Positions 32,003 through 43,343 of a stretch of DNA of 64,000 nt are shown here, piece by piece (the first letter of the stretch is position 1; each line of letters starts with the position of its first letter). A program made the position numbers and the translations under genes. The notes under the pieces are model-generated. The model searched no databases. It was not told where the DNA came from and worked only from the letters and a program-made list of their open reading frames with translations. The stretch spans positions 69,909-133,908 of the forward strand of contig JAHZBA010000003.1 in assembly GCA_019423635.1 (NCBI GenBank), given 5' to 3'. Source of the DNA: Clostridiales bacterium. Lineage in GTDB: Bacteria; Bacillota; Clostridia; Oscillospirales; Oscillospiraceae.

Positions 32003-32341
32003 TCACTGCTCCGGAATCACGGCGAAGAACACAAGGTCCTCCCCGCCCTCCGGGTTGTCGTTGATCAGCGTGTGATTGTGGCCCTTGGGGCAGTAGTGGC
32101 AGCTCCCGGCGGACAGGGGCTCACTCTCTCCGTCGCACACGACCTTGCCGGTGCCGGAGAGGACATAGATCACCTCGCAGTTGGTCTCATGGGTATGGAG
32201 TCCGATGGTGGCGCCGGGGATCAGGCGGCCCCGCATGATCCTGACCATCGGGTCGATGTACGTCTTGGCGGAGACCTCCTTTTCGCCGCCCCGCATGTTG
32301 GGGATGACGGTGGTCTCCATGGCGTCGAAGTTGATCTGCAT
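32003..32341 (-). CDS. cupin domain protein
   Basis: 112 aa single cupin barrel. Metal-binding motif 1 appears as GLHTHETNCEVIYVLSGTG (two His and a Glu) and motif 2 as CHYCPKGHNHTL. Substrate unknown; small cupins of this type can be isomerases, dioxygenases or sugar-binding proteins. ATG at 32341 follows AAAGGAGG, 21 bp after the upstream gene. Confidence 0.9.
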   Translation of the reverse strand: MQINFDAMETTVIPNMRGGEKEVSAKTYIDPMVRIMRGRLIPGATIGLHTHETNCEVIYVLSGTGKVVCDGESEPLSAGSCHYCPKGHNHTLINDNPEGGEDLVFFAVIPEQ

Positions 32342-32362
32342 GGGAATCCTCCTTTCTCAATC

Positions 32363-33046
32363 TTATGGATGGACCTGCATAGCGTGGGTAAACCAGTTGA
32401 AGACCTGCTCCCGGGTGATGGGGGACTGCTCCCAGCGCTCCCGGAACCAGGGCAGGGCGCGGATCTCCCGATACCAGCGGATCATCTCCTCCGGTGGTTC
32501 CGCCTGTTTCTTCCAGGCGGCGGCCTTCTGCCACTTTCGCAGCGACTCCCAGCGATCCGGATGGGTCCGGGCCAGCTCCTCCAGCTGGGGCAGGATGTGC
32601 TCCGCCAGAGCCTGCCAGGCTTGCAGCTCGGAGGAGGGAAGCCTGGGGAGGATCGTCTCATAGAGGGGGAGGATCTCCCGCCGGATCTTCTCCGCCAGCT
32701 GCTCCAGGGCGTCGTCCAGAAACGCGGTGCCGTCCTGCTGGTAGAGGATGTCCTCATAGTTCGCTCCCTGCCACGTCGTGCGCTGCCAGGGGTCCCCGGT
32801 GGTCCAGGAGTACCAGTCCGGGTTATAGCCCCGGCCCGGAGGTCCGACGCCCAGATAGCCCCGCCAGCCGGCCTGGTACTCCTCAAAGCTCCGGCCGATC
32901 AGGAGGTAATCGTACAGGCGGCCCTCGTTCTGCCGGACGAAGCCGTAGGTGTTCTGCCATTCATAGGTGAAGGGGAAATCCGGGAAGCGGGACTCCATCA
33001 TGGCGACGAGGCGGCGCTTGACCGGGACGCTGCGGGGATGGGGCAT
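32363..33046 (-). CDS. hypothetical protein
   Basis: 227 aa, very rich in Trp and Tyr with many charged residues, no signal peptide or membrane segment and no family that I recognise. Notable stretches are FPFTYEWQNTYGFVRQNEGR and GYNPDWYSWTTGDPWQRTTW; the C-terminal half is helical. ATG at 33046 follows AGGAGGAGG. It heads a three-gene unit with the cupin and DUF4250 genes. Confidence 0.7.
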   Translation of the reverse strand: MPHPRSVPVKRRLVAMMESRFPDFPFTYEWQNTYGFVRQNEGRLYDYLLIGRSFEEYQAGWRGYLGVGPPGRGYNPDWYSWTTGDPWQRTTWQGANYEDILYQQDGTAFLDDALEQLAEKIRREILPLYETILPRLPSSELQAWQALAEHILPQLEELARTHPDRWESLRKWQKAAAWKKQAEPPEEMIRWYREIRALPWFRERWEQSPITREQVFNWFTHAMQVHP

Positions 33047-33127
33047 GGCGGAGGCCTCCTCCTCTTCTCTTGCTTTGGGGCGGTTTGCGGAATTACCGGA
33101 CTAGCTGCTTCTGAAGACGTTCTATGG

Positions 33128-33277
33128 GGGTGCTCCGGGCCGTGAGGCGCTTCGCTGTCACGGCCTTCGGGGGCGTCCGGCGCTTTGCGCCGGGTTTGCA
33201 GGGGCGCTGCCCCTGCACCCTGCAAGGGGGCGCCGCCCCCTGGACCCCCGCGGCCTTTGTAAAGGCCGGCGAAACTT
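33128..33277 (-). repeat. GC-rich palindromes and double-hairpin 3'-end repeat, copy 2 (after alaS)
   Basis: 33225-33277 is a near-identical copy of the 11747-11806 element, again immediately after a stop codon (alaS) and in the same orientation to the gene. Between 33128 and 33220 stand further short palindromes (GCCGTGAGGCGCTTC...CACGGCC, CCGGCGCTTTGCGCCGG, GCAGGGGCGCTGCCCCTGC). No gene lies in 33047-33277. Confidence 0.7.
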
Positions 33278-35920
<2,643 letters not shown>

Positions 35921-35960
35921 ATCATTCTTCCTCCTAAATTTGATAACTTTCAGAACGAGG

Positions 35961-36014
35961 GATTAGGAGTTAGGAATTTGTGCGCTCCGGAAATTCCTAA
36001 TTCCTCATTCCTAA
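35961..36014. repeat. TTAGGAATT inverted repeat, copy 2, split by a MITE
   Basis: A GATTAGGAGTTAGGAATT arm (35961-35978) faces AATTCCTAATTCCTCATTCC (35992-36010). The right end continues CTAA, the MITE, then CTAATTCC (36227-36234), so the MITE inserted inside this older repeat. Confidence 0.65.
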
Positions 36015-36226
36015 GGAAGCACTGATTAAATCAACGTGCGCAGATTTACGTCAGAAATTTTCGCTGGCAAGGAAGAAAACCGCAGGAATCCTGGCCTCAC
36101 ATCATCCGTGAGGTCTGCCGAGCGCCGTTCCTTTGGCGCAAGGCTGACGGATTTCAAGGTTTTCTGACGCAGTCCAGGGGAAATTTATGGTGTGAAGATG
36201 CGTGTGGGGATTTATTCAGTGGTTCC
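36015..36226. mobile_element. 212-bp MITE between the T-box and alaS
   Basis: Terminal inverted repeats GGAAGCACTGATTAAATC (36015-36032) and the complement of GGAACCACTGAATAAATC (36209-36226) match at 16 of 18 positions. CTAA flanks both sides (36011-36014, 36227-36230), a 4-bp target duplication. No transposase is encoded. It shares the subterminal ACGTGCGCAGATT with the MITE at 16360 despite different ends. Confidence 0.85.
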
Positions 36227-36240
36227 CTAATTCCAAATTG

Positions 36241-36474
36241 AAAAAAAGCCCCGCCCCAGAGATAGGGGCGAAGGCCTGCTTCGCGGTACCACCCTAATTA
36301 TCCCCCGCCGGGGGACATCTTGAGCCATCCTGTAACGGGGATGAGCCGTTCCGCTCACCGCGGACTGCTCCAAAGTGGCGGCCTTCCGGCGTGGACAAGG
36401 GGCTCGCACCATCTCCCCTCTCGCTTGGACCCGGATCGCAAGGCTGGCTTTTTCATCGCGTTTTTCTGAATAAC
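36241..36474 (-). promoter_or_regulatory. T-box riboswitch of alaS
   Basis: Minus strand: the T-box sequence AGGGTGGTACCGCG is at 36295-36282, followed by a GC-rich terminator stem and a seven-U tract (36247-36241). Upstream is the large stem I with the AG-rich and GGTGCGAGCC loop features. GCC followed by A (within GGCCGCCACTTTGGAGC) is a likely alanine specifier codon. Uncharged tRNA-Ala would bind and prevent termination, raising alaS expression. The start is set by the promoter at 36481-36508. Confidence 0.92.
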
Positions 36475-36480
36475 GAACTT

Positions 36481-36508
36481 ATTATATCCCTTTTCCCCCG
36501 TTTGTCAA
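36481..36508 (-). promoter_or_regulatory. promoter of the alaS T-box transcript
   Basis: Minus-strand -35 TTGACA (36503-36508, consensus), 16-bp spacer, -10 TATAAT (36481-36486, consensus). The -35 overlaps the stop of the neighbouring small gene. Confidence 0.85.
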
Positions 36509-36696
36509 GACGGATCTTGGCTCTTTTCCTCCTTTTTTGCCGCCGTTCGCCTCCGCATGACACAGTGGCCGGCGGCAATGCACTGTCCGCAGCCGCAGCA
36601 GGGCGTCGCACCGCTCTTGTCGTTGTACAAAAGGTGCATCAAAAGACCGACCCCCACAGCAATCGCCCCCAGCAAAATCCAGCTGCCCAAAGTCAT
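36505..36696 (-). CDS. FeoB-associated Cys-rich membrane protein
   Basis: 63 aa: one N-terminal membrane segment (residues 4-25) and a cysteine cluster PCCGCGQCIAAGHCV, then a basic tail. This is the pattern of the small Cys-rich proteins found beside feoB; no feo gene is in the window. ATG at 36696 follows AAGGAGGG. Function unproved, possibly ferrous iron handling. Confidence 0.72.
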   Translation of the reverse strand: MTLGSWILLGAIAVGVGLLMHLLYNDKSGATPCCGCGQCIAAGHCVMRRRTAAKKEEKSQDPS

Positions 36697-36803
36697 GAGA
36701 CTCCCTCCTTACCGTATACCATGCACAGTTCCCATGGCGGCAGACCCATGGCCCGCCGCCGGATCATGCGCAAGCTCTTCCCTTCTGTGGCATCATGATG
36801 ATA

Positions 36804-37235
36804 TCACAGACGGAACGCATTTTCCAGCGGCATTTGCAACAGCCGCAGGCCCAGCAGCGGCAGCAGCTCCTCCGCCGGAGCCGGCAGCGCCGGCAGGGGG
36901 AACTCCTGGGGCTCGATGACCGTTCCGTCCGGCCGGGGCAGCGCCCGCTGCACGCACAGCACCGGCTCCGCCAGGCTTGAGAGCGTCAGACTGTCCCGGG
37001 GGGACAGGCCGTAGGTCACCACCCGCTCCGATCGGATGCCCTCCAGCTGTGCGCACTCCCCCGGCGCCAGCAGCAAAAGGCAGCGGACCTCTTCCCCCGC
37101 GGGCAGTCCCTGGGGCGTCAGCGCCAGCAGATCCCACCGCCGGACGGCCAGATCCTCCTCCCTCTCCGGGAGCTGAACCCCCGGCGGCAGGAGCTTGCGC
37201 CATGATTCGCAGCAAACGTAAATCGCCGTATCCAT
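36804..37235 (-). CDS. hypothetical protein
   Basis: 143 aa, soluble. A central VVTYGLSPRDSLTLSSL followed by VLCVQRALPRPDGTVIEPQEFPL (here split: VLCVQRALPRPDG, TVIEPQEF) is a pattern I have seen in small clostridial proteins of unknown function, where it resembles the nucleotide-binding C-terminus of Mur ligases. ATG at 37235 follows GGGAGG. Single gene, 107 bp before the Cys-rich gene. The 267 bp upstream (37236-37502) contain no further gene. Confidence 0.68.
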   Translation of the reverse strand: MDTAIYVCCESWRKLLPPGVQLPEREEDLAVRRWDLLALTPQGLPAGEEVRCLLLLAPGECAQLEGIRSERVVTYGLSPRDSLTLSSLAEPVLCVQRALPRPDGTVIEPQEFPLPALPAPAEELLPLLGLRLLQMPLENAFRL

Positions 37236-37502
37236 CCCAACACCTCCCTACACCCGGCTAGTGTTTGCCGCTGGAGGATTTCCATACAAAATCCCTCCCT
37301 CAAGCTCTCCGCTTGATGACGATTTGATTTTCTCCGTTTTCAAAAGGCCGATACCTGCCCGCTGTATCAAGGGGCCGGCCGGATGCCTTTTGCGCGGGAG
37401 CTCCGCAAATTTTCTCTCGTCTTTTTTCCTCCCATGTGATATACTGTTAAGACAGCGAACCGGCTTTCTCCAGCCGGCAATCCGATTGTGAGGTGACTCC
37501 CC

Positions 37503-38051
37503 TTGCACTTCTGGGCCCATCTGAAAACCATCCACCGCCACCGGGCGCTGGTACGGAAATACTGCTTCCGGCTGGGTCTGTACTGGCAGGGCCTCACCCA
37601 CGACCTCAGCAAGTACTCCCCCACGGAGTTCTTTGCCGGCGTCCGCTACTTCCAGGGCGACCACAGCCCCAACGACCAGCAGCGAAAAACCGACGGCTAC
37701 AGCGCCGCCTGGCTCCACCACAAGGGCCGCAACCGCCACCACTTTGAGTATTGGACGGACTACAGTCTCACCGGCGAGGGGATCTCCGGCGTGGAGATGC
37801 CGCCGAAATACGCCGCGGAGATGTTCTGCGACCGGCTGGCCGCCAGCCGGGTCTACCGGGGCAGTGCCTTCACTCCCGGCGATCCCTACCAGTTTTTCCT
37901 GCGGGGCAAGGAGCGCCGCCTGCTGCTCCACCCGGCCACGGAGGCCCTCCTGGAGACCATGCTGGTAATTCTGCGGGACCAGGGAGAGGACGCCGCCTTT
38001 GCCTACATCCGCCGGGAAGTCCTGGGAAAATCCCAGGGAACCGCGAAATGA
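37503..38051 (+). CDS. DUF5662 family protein
   Basis: 182 aa. The N-terminal block HLKTIHRHRALVRKYCFRLG, then QGLTHDLSKYSPTEF and AWLHHKGRNRHHFEYWTDY, is the DUF5662 signature; the spaced His/Asp residues suggest a metal site of HD-like type (inference). Start is a TTG at 37503 with GAGGTGA six bases upstream; the family start fits and no ATG is available. Single gene with no clear terminator; the 258 bp after it hold only the ireB promoter. Confidence 0.85.
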   Translation: MHFWAHLKTIHRHRALVRKYCFRLGLYWQGLTHDLSKYSPTEFFAGVRYFQGDHSPNDQQRKTDGYSAAWLHHKGRNRHHFEYWTDYSLTGEGISGVEMPPKYAAEMFCDRLAASRVYRGSAFTPGDPYQFFLRGKERRLLLHPATEALLETMLVILRDQGEDAAFAYIRREVLGKSQGTAK

Positions 38052-38247
38052 TCCCCGTATGGATCTGCGCGCCATCCTCCATTCCCGGCTTGAAAACACC
38101 GGAATCCCGTGATCCGCGCAATCCGATCCCGCCCGCCGCCGCCGCGGAACATGGCAGATCTCCCCTCTGAACGTGAGATTTGGTGAGAATCTACGGGAAT
38201 CTCCCGCCCGAGAGTAAAAATCTTTCGCCTTTTTCCGCAGGAAACGC

Positions 38248-38276
38248 TTTACAGATTTCTAAAAATCGAGTATACT
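38248..38276 (+). promoter_or_regulatory. promoter of ireB
   Basis: -35 TTTACA (38248-38253), 17-bp spacer, -10 TATACT (38271-38276), 34 bp before the ATG. Confidence 0.72.
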
Positions 38277-38309
38277 AGGGAAGAACATATTGGAAAGGTG
38301 GTGCCTGTT

Positions 38310-38555
38310 ATGGACGATTTTACCAGAAAATTCAAGATTCCGACGGATAAGGACGCTGAGATCCGTCAGATCCTGACCACCGTCTATCAGGCGCTGGAGG
38401 AGAAAGGCTACAATCCCATCAATCAGATCGTGGGCTACATTCTCTCCGAGGACCCCACTTATATCACCAACCACAACAATGCCCGCACACTGATCCGCAA
38501 GGTGGACCGGGACGAGCTGCTGCAGGTGCTGGTGCGCTATTATCTGGGGCAGTGA
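38310..38555 (+). CDS. ireB: IreB family regulatory phosphoprotein
   Basis: 81 aa, UPF0297. Substrate of the PASTA Ser/Thr kinase IreK in Enterococcus, where it lowers cephalosporin resistance. The family core is intact: TVYQALEEKGYNPINQIVGY then LSEDPTYITNHNNAR and LIRKVDRDELLQVLVRYYL. The ATG at 38310 (AAAGGTGG upstream) was preferred to a GTG four codons earlier. In many Firmicutes ruvX and DUF1292 genes follow; here the gene is alone. Confidence 0.94.
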   Translation: MDDFTRKFKIPTDKDAEIRQILTTVYQALEEKGYNPINQIVGYILSEDPTYITNHNNARTLIRKVDRDELLQVLVRYYLGQ

Positions 38556-38583
38556 GTTCCCAGCGGCTGTCATAAACGGAAAA

Positions 38584-38615
38584 GACCCCGTGTCCTTCTG
38601 GACACGGGGCCTTTT
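38584..38615. terminator. bidirectional terminator between ireB and malQ
   Basis: Perfect 10-bp arms CCCCGTGTCC (38586-38595) and GGACACGGGG (38600-38609), flanked by AAAGA on the left and CCTTTTG on the right, so it can stop both convergent genes. Confidence 0.85.
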
Positions 38616-38616
38616 G

Positions 38617-40164
38617 TCACGTCTTTTCCGGCTGTTCCGCTTCCCGGCACGCCTCTCCGGCCGTCTCCGGCGGCTTGACCCTGGGGGAATACCGGCCGCA
38701 CATGCGGGCGGTATCCGCCATCCGGACCGCCAGAGCCTCCGTCAGCTGGCCCGGCAGCAGACGCCACTGCCAGTTGCCGCCCAGCTTGCCTGGGGTGTTC
38801 ATCCGGGCCTCGGCGCCCAGCCCCAGATAATCCTGCATCTGGGCCACAAACAGCTCCGCCACGGAGCTCTGCCCGCCCCGGATCATGCCCCAGTGGAAGC
38901 CCTCCTGGTCATTGAGACCCAGGTAGCGCACCGCCAGAGCCACGTCCTCCGGGTCCGCCTCGTCCTTCCAGGCCATAATCGGCGTGTTATCATGGGTGCC
39001 CACATAGCAGACGCAGTTGGGGGTGTAGGTATGGGGCAGATAGTCGCTGGGCTCCCGGGAGTCAAAGGCAAACTCCAGCACCTTCATGCCGGGGAACTCA
39101 GAGTCCTTCAGCAGCTGGCGGACCTCCGGCGTCAAAAAGCCCAGGTCCTCCGCGATGAAGAGAATTCCGGGGAACCAGTTTTTCAGCACCTGCACCAGAC
39201 CCATGCCGGGCCCCTTCACCCAGTGGCCGTTCCGGGCGGTCTCCTCGCCGCAGGGCACCGCCCAATAGCTCTCCAGGCCCCGGAAGTGGTCGATCCGCAG
39301 GATATCATACAGTCTGGCGGCGCCGTCAATCCGGCGAATCCACCAGCCGTAGCCGTCGGCGCGGATGGCGTCCCAGTCATAGAGGGGATTCCCCCACAGC
39401 TGGCCGTCGGCGCTGAAATAGTCCGGCGGCACGCCGGAGACCTCTCTGGGCCGGTTCTGCTCATCCAGCTGGAAGCTCTGGGGCTCCGCCCACACATCGG
39501 CAGAGTCCATGGCCACATAGATAGGCAGATCCCCGATGATGCCGATGCCTTTTTCATGGGCATAGGTCCGCAGCTTCTCCCACTGGAGGAAAAAGAGATA
39601 TTGAATGTAGGTAAACAGGCGCACATCCTCCCGGAGCTCCCGGCGGCAGCGCTCCACCGCCTCCGGCCGGTGCAGACGGATGTCCTCATCCTCCCACTCC
39701 GTCCAGGCCCGCATACCGAAATGACGTTTCACTGCCATGAACAGCGCGTAGTCCGGCAGCCAGCCGGCATTTTTTTCTGTAAAGGCCTTAACCTTCTCAG
39801 CGTCCCGGTCCCAGCCGCGCTCTGTGGCCTTTTGCAGCAGCTGGAAGCGGTTTCGGTAGATCTTCTCATAGTCTACCCGGCCGGGGTCATCGCCCCAGTC
39901 CGCCGCCAGCTCCTCCCGCGTCAGCAGGCCGTCCTCACAGAGAACCTCCAGATCCACGAAATAGGGGTTTCCGGCATAGGTGGAAAAACTCTGGTAGGGG
40001 GAATCGCCATAGCTGGTGGGACCTACCGGCAGCATCTGCCACCAGGACTGTCCAGCCGCCTCCAGAAAATCCACGAACTCGTAGGCGGCCTTGCCCAGGG
40101 TGCCGATTCCATAGGGAGACGGCAGCGCAGAGACAGGCATTAACACACCGCAGCTTCTTTTCAT
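38617..40164 (-). CDS. malQ: 4-alpha-glucanotransferase (amylomaltase)
   Basis: 515 aa, GH77. Start RSCGVLMPVSALPSPYGIGT, catalytic nucleophile region RIDHFRGLESYW, acid/base AEDLGFLTPEVRQLL and GTHDNTPIMAW are all intact. It rearranges maltodextrins in the cytoplasm, releasing glucose. It is the last gene of the lacI-malEFG operon, 6 bp after the permease stop, which supports maltodextrin as the imported sugar. Confidence 0.95.
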   Translation of the reverse strand: MKRSCGVLMPVSALPSPYGIGTLGKAAYEFVDFLEAAGQSWWQMLPVGPTSYGDSPYQSFSTYAGNPYFVDLEVLCEDGLLTREELAADWGDDPGRVDYEKIYRNRFQLLQKATERGWDRDAEKVKAFTEKNAGWLPDYALFMAVKRHFGMRAWTEWEDEDIRLHRPEAVERCRRELREDVRLFTYIQYLFFLQWEKLRTYAHEKGIGIIGDLPIYVAMDSADVWAEPQSFQLDEQNRPREVSGVPPDYFSADGQLWGNPLYDWDAIRADGYGWWIRRIDGAARLYDILRIDHFRGLESYWAVPCGEETARNGHWVKGPGMGLVQVLKNWFPGILFIAEDLGFLTPEVRQLLKDSEFPGMKVLEFAFDSREPSDYLPHTYTPNCVCYVGTHDNTPIMAWKDEADPEDVALAVRYLGLNDQEGFHWGMIRGGQSSVAELFVAQMQDYLGLGAEARMNTPGKLGGNWQWRLLPGQLTEALAVRMADTARMCGRYSPRVKPPETAGEACREAEQPEKT

Positions 40165-40170
40165 CCAAAC

Positions 40171-41010
40171 TCAGCCTTTCACGGCGCCGGCCGCGACGCC
40201 CTTGATGATATACTTCTGGCAGCTGAGATAGAACACCACAATGGGGATCACCGCCAGCACCAGCGCCGCCATGATGGCGCCCATATCCACCCGGCCGTAG
40301 GAGCCCTGCATCCGCTGGATGGTGATGGCAATGGTGCTGTACTTGTTCAGATCCAGCGTCAGGTACGGAAGCAGGAAGTCATTCCAGATCCACATGGTCT
40401 CCAGGATGCCCACAGAGATATAGGTGGGCTTCATGATGGGCAGCACCACGGAGAAAAAGGTCCTGATGGGAGAGCAGCCGTCGATCATGGCGGCCTCCTC
40501 GATCTCAATGGGGATGGACTGCACAAAGCCGCAGAACATGAAGACCGCCAGCCCCGCGCCAAAGCCCAGATAGATGATAATCAACCCCCAGGGCGTACCC
40601 AGCTTCAGCCGGTCTGTCACCAGGGACAGCGTGAACATCACCATCTGGAAGGGAACCACCATGGAGAACACGCACAGAATATACAGCAGGTTCGTCCCCC
40701 GGTTCTTCACCCGCATGATAAACCAGGCGAACATGGAGGTGCAGATCAAAATCACCGCCACGGAGCCCACGGTGATGATGAGGGTATACAGCACCGCCTT
40801 TAAAAAGCCGTAGTTGTTGATGGCGTTGGTGTAGTTGTCCACCCCCACCCAGTTCTTCTCTGTGGGGAGCTTGAAGGGCTCCAGGTTGATGAAGGCCTTT
40901 TTCTTGAAGGAGTTCATCAGCACGATGAAAAGAGGCGCCACATAGAAAATGGCGATGACGGTGAAGAGAATTGTGGCGAACCAGCCGCCCCGGGCTTTCC
41001 GGTTTTTCAT
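40171..41010 (-). CDS. sugar ABC transporter permease (MalG type)
   Basis: 279 aa, six membrane segments. The EAA loop that contacts the ATPase reads IEIEEAAMIDGCSPIRTFF followed by VVLPIMKP. N-terminal TM begins FATILFTVIAIFYVAPLF. Its ATG overlaps the TAA of the upstream permease by one base. No ATPase gene (msmX/malK) is in the operon, as is common in Firmicutes where a shared MsmX-type ATPase serves several importers. Confidence 0.94.
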   Translation of the reverse strand: MKNRKARGGWFATILFTVIAIFYVAPLFIVLMNSFKKKAFINLEPFKLPTEKNWVGVDNYTNAINNYGFLKAVLYTLIITVGSVAVILICTSMFAWFIMRVKNRGTNLLYILCVFSMVVPFQMVMFTLSLVTDRLKLGTPWGLIIIYLGFGAGLAVFMFCGFVQSIPIEIEEAAMIDGCSPIRTFFSVVLPIMKPTYISVGILETMWIWNDFLLPYLTLDLNKYSTIAITIQRMQGSYGRVDMGAIMAALVLAVIPIVVFYLSCQKYIIKGVAAGAVKG

Positions 41011-41852
41011 TACTGCTGCACCTCCTTGGAGCGGGTGACCTTCAGCTGGATGAGGCCCAGGGCCACCACCAGGATGAAGAACACCACGGCCTTGGCCTGA
41101 CCCACGCCCTGCCAGCCAACCCGGCCGTAGAACGTGTTGAAGATGTTCAGCGCCAGCATTTCCGTCTGCTTCATGGGCTCGCCGGCGGTGAGGGAGAGGT
41201 TCTGGTCAAAAAGCTTGAAGCCGTTGGTCAGCGTCAGGAAGGTGCAGATGGTGATGGAGGGCATCATGTTGGGGATGGTGACATTCCACAGCCTCTGCCA
41301 GCCGTTGGCGCCGTCAATCTCCGCCGCCTCGTTGAGCTCGCCGGGGATGGACTGGAGGCCGGCGATGTAAATGATCATCATGTAGCCGATCTGCTGCCAG
41401 CAGATCACCACCACCAGACCCCAGAAGCCATACTTCGCGCTGATCTTCAACGCCAGGTCGTAGTGGGAGAGGATGCCGTTGAAAATCAGCTGCCAGATGT
41501 AGCCCAGGACGATGCCGCCGATGAGGTTGGGCATGAAGAACACCGTCCGGAAGATATTGGTGCCCCGGATCTCCCGGGTCAGCACCATGGCCACGGCAAA
41601 GGCCAGCACGTTGATCAACACCACCGTGACCACGGTGAACAGGGCGGTAAACCAGAAGGCGTGGAGGAAGTCCGTGTCCTGGAACGCCCGGATATAGTTG
41701 CCAAGGCCGATGAACTTGGCGTCCGTCACCGCCCGGAAGTCGCACAGTGACAGGTACAGTCCCATGAGAAAGGGGACGATGAACCCGATGATGAACGCCA
41801 GGAACGTGGGGCCAAGGAAGACGGGGAAATATCGTTTGATGGATTTTTCCAT
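41010..41852 (-). CDS. sugar ABC transporter permease (MalF type)
   Basis: 280 aa, six membrane segments; start FLGPTFLAFIIGFIVPFLMG and EAA loop IPGELNEAAEIDGANGWQRL. ATG at 41852 follows AAGGAGG. It lacks the extra periplasmic P2 loop of enteric MalF, as usual in Gram-positives. Partner of the next gene in the import channel. Confidence 0.94.
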   Translation of the reverse strand: MEKSIKRYFPVFLGPTFLAFIIGFIVPFLMGLYLSLCDFRAVTDAKFIGLGNYIRAFQDTDFLHAFWFTALFTVVTVVLINVLAFAVAMVLTREIRGTNIFRTVFFMPNLIGGIVLGYIWQLIFNGILSHYDLALKISAKYGFWGLVVVICWQQIGYMMIIYIAGLQSIPGELNEAAEIDGANGWQRLWNVTIPNMMPSITICTFLTLTNGFKLFDQNLSLTAGEPMKQTEMLALNIFNTFYGRVGWQGVGQAKAVVFFILVVALGLIQLKVTRSKEVQQ

Positions 41853-41944
41853 ATCTGAGCCTCCTTGAGGGCAAAATTGAGTATCGTTGGAGAACGCGGC
41901 CGGGGTGGCCGGCGCATTTCCGTCCACCCCGGTGCAGTGTTGCC

Positions 41945-43279
41945 TTACTTTGTCGGATTGGCCTTCTCAACAGCCCAGTTGTCAACGAAAGCGGCCCGGA
42001 CGGTCTCCCAGTTGGCGTCGGTCTGGTCGGCGGCGTAGTTGGTCAGCGCGGAGCCCAGAACGTTCTTCCACTCCTCAGAGGGCATGGTGGGGAAGCACCA
42101 CTTGATGCTGGTCTTGCCCTGGGCCACATAGTCGTTGGCGATATTCACCAGAGCATTGGTGGACTCCAGGTTGCCCTTGAAGGGGATCACGAAGCCCATT
42201 TTGCCCTCGTCGCCGGAGCACATGTAGTCCAGACCGGTCTCAGAGGTGACGCACCAGTACATGAAGTCCAGGGTGGCCTGGATGTCCTCAGGCGCGGCGT
42301 TCTTGTTCACGCACCAGTAGTTCTCGGTGCCGGTGCACAGGCCCTGGTTAGCCTCGTCGCCCACGCCGATGTAGATGGGCAGCATCCCCAGGTTCTCATC
42401 GCCCAGCTCGGCCACGTCACCGTAGGCCCAGGTGCCGTTCTGATAGAACACGGCCTGCTCGGTGACAAACTCGGCTACGGAGTCGTCGCCGGTCTTGGCG
42501 GAGAGCAGTGTGGGGGCGCAGGTGCAGTTGTTGATATACAGATCCCACATGGCCCGGTAGTTATCCAGGTAGGTACCCTTGATGGCGTCAGTGTCGCCGA
42601 TGCCGTCGGTCTCATACTCAAAATAGATGGGGAGGTTCGCCAGGTGGGTCTTGAAGCGCCAGTCGGAGGAGCCGTCCATGCCGGCGGAGGTGAAAGCAGA
42701 GAAGCCCAGCTCGTCCTTGCGGGCGGTGATGTCCTCGGCCACCTTCTTCAGATCGGCGAAGGACTTGATGTCGTCCAGGCTGTAACCGGCATCACCCAGC
42801 AGCTTGGTGTTGACGATGATGCCATAGGTCTCAATGACGTAGGCGATACCGGCCATGGTGTCTCCGTCCATCAGCGCGAAGTCGCTGCTGGACAGCTCGC
42901 CGGCGATCTGGGAGCCGGTCAGGTCATAGCAGTAATCCTTCCATTTCTTCAGGCCCACGGGACCGTTGACCTGAAACAGGGTGGGGGCATCGGTCTTGGC
43001 GATCTCACTCATCAGAGTGGTCTCGTACTGGCCGGAGGCAGCAGTCTGCACATTGACCTCCACACCGGTCTCAGCGGTGTAGGCCTCAGCCAGTGCCTGC
43101 CAGGCGGCGTCGGCCTCGGGCTTGAAGTTCAGGTAGTAGACGGTGCCGGTGGCAGCGGCGTCGCCGCCCCCCTCGTTGCCGGAGGCCTTGTCATCGGTTC
43201 CGGCATTGGAACCGCCGCCGCAGGCGGCCAGAGACAGGACCATTGCCAGGGTGAGCAAAAGTGCAAAAATCTTCTTCAT
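41945..43279 (-). CDS. sugar-binding lipoprotein of the ABC importer
   Basis: 444 aa, family 1 extracellular solute-binding protein. Lipobox LSLAAC at residues 15-20 gives a lipid-anchored Cys; a Gly/Ser/Asp-rich linker follows, then two lobes (VYYLNFKPEADAAWQALAEA; TLFQVNGPVGLKKWKDYCYD). ATG at 43279 was chosen; a TTG three codons earlier is too close to GAAGGAG. 92 bp separate it from the permeases, 64 bp from lacI. The ligand is probably maltodextrin because malQ follows; the protein alone would not prove that. Confidence 0.93.
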   Translation of the reverse strand: MKKIFALLLTLAMVLSLAACGGGSNAGTDDKASGNEGGGDAAATGTVYYLNFKPEADAAWQALAEAYTAETGVEVNVQTAASGQYETTLMSEIAKTDAPTLFQVNGPVGLKKWKDYCYDLTGSQIAGELSSSDFALMDGDTMAGIAYVIETYGIIVNTKLLGDAGYSLDDIKSFADLKKVAEDITARKDELGFSAFTSAGMDGSSDWRFKTHLANLPIYFEYETDGIGDTDAIKGTYLDNYRAMWDLYINNCTCAPTLLSAKTGDDSVAEFVTEQAVFYQNGTWAYGDVAELGDENLGMLPIYIGVGDEANQGLCTGTENYWCVNKNAAPEDIQATLDFMYWCVTSETGLDYMCSGDEGKMGFVIPFKGNLESTNALVNIANDYVAQGKTSIKWCFPTMPSEEWKNVLGSALTNYAADQTDANWETVRAAFVDNWAVEKANPTK

Positions 43280-43343
43280 GCGTGTCAATCTCCTTCTAAT
43301 ATTTTATTTTCACATCCGCAGATGTAAAAACCTGAACCATGTT

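Noticed and set aside
37248..38099. Long minus-strand frame opposite the DUF5662 gene
   Set aside because: The plus-strand frame has a recognisable family signature and ribosome-binding site; the minus frame has neither.
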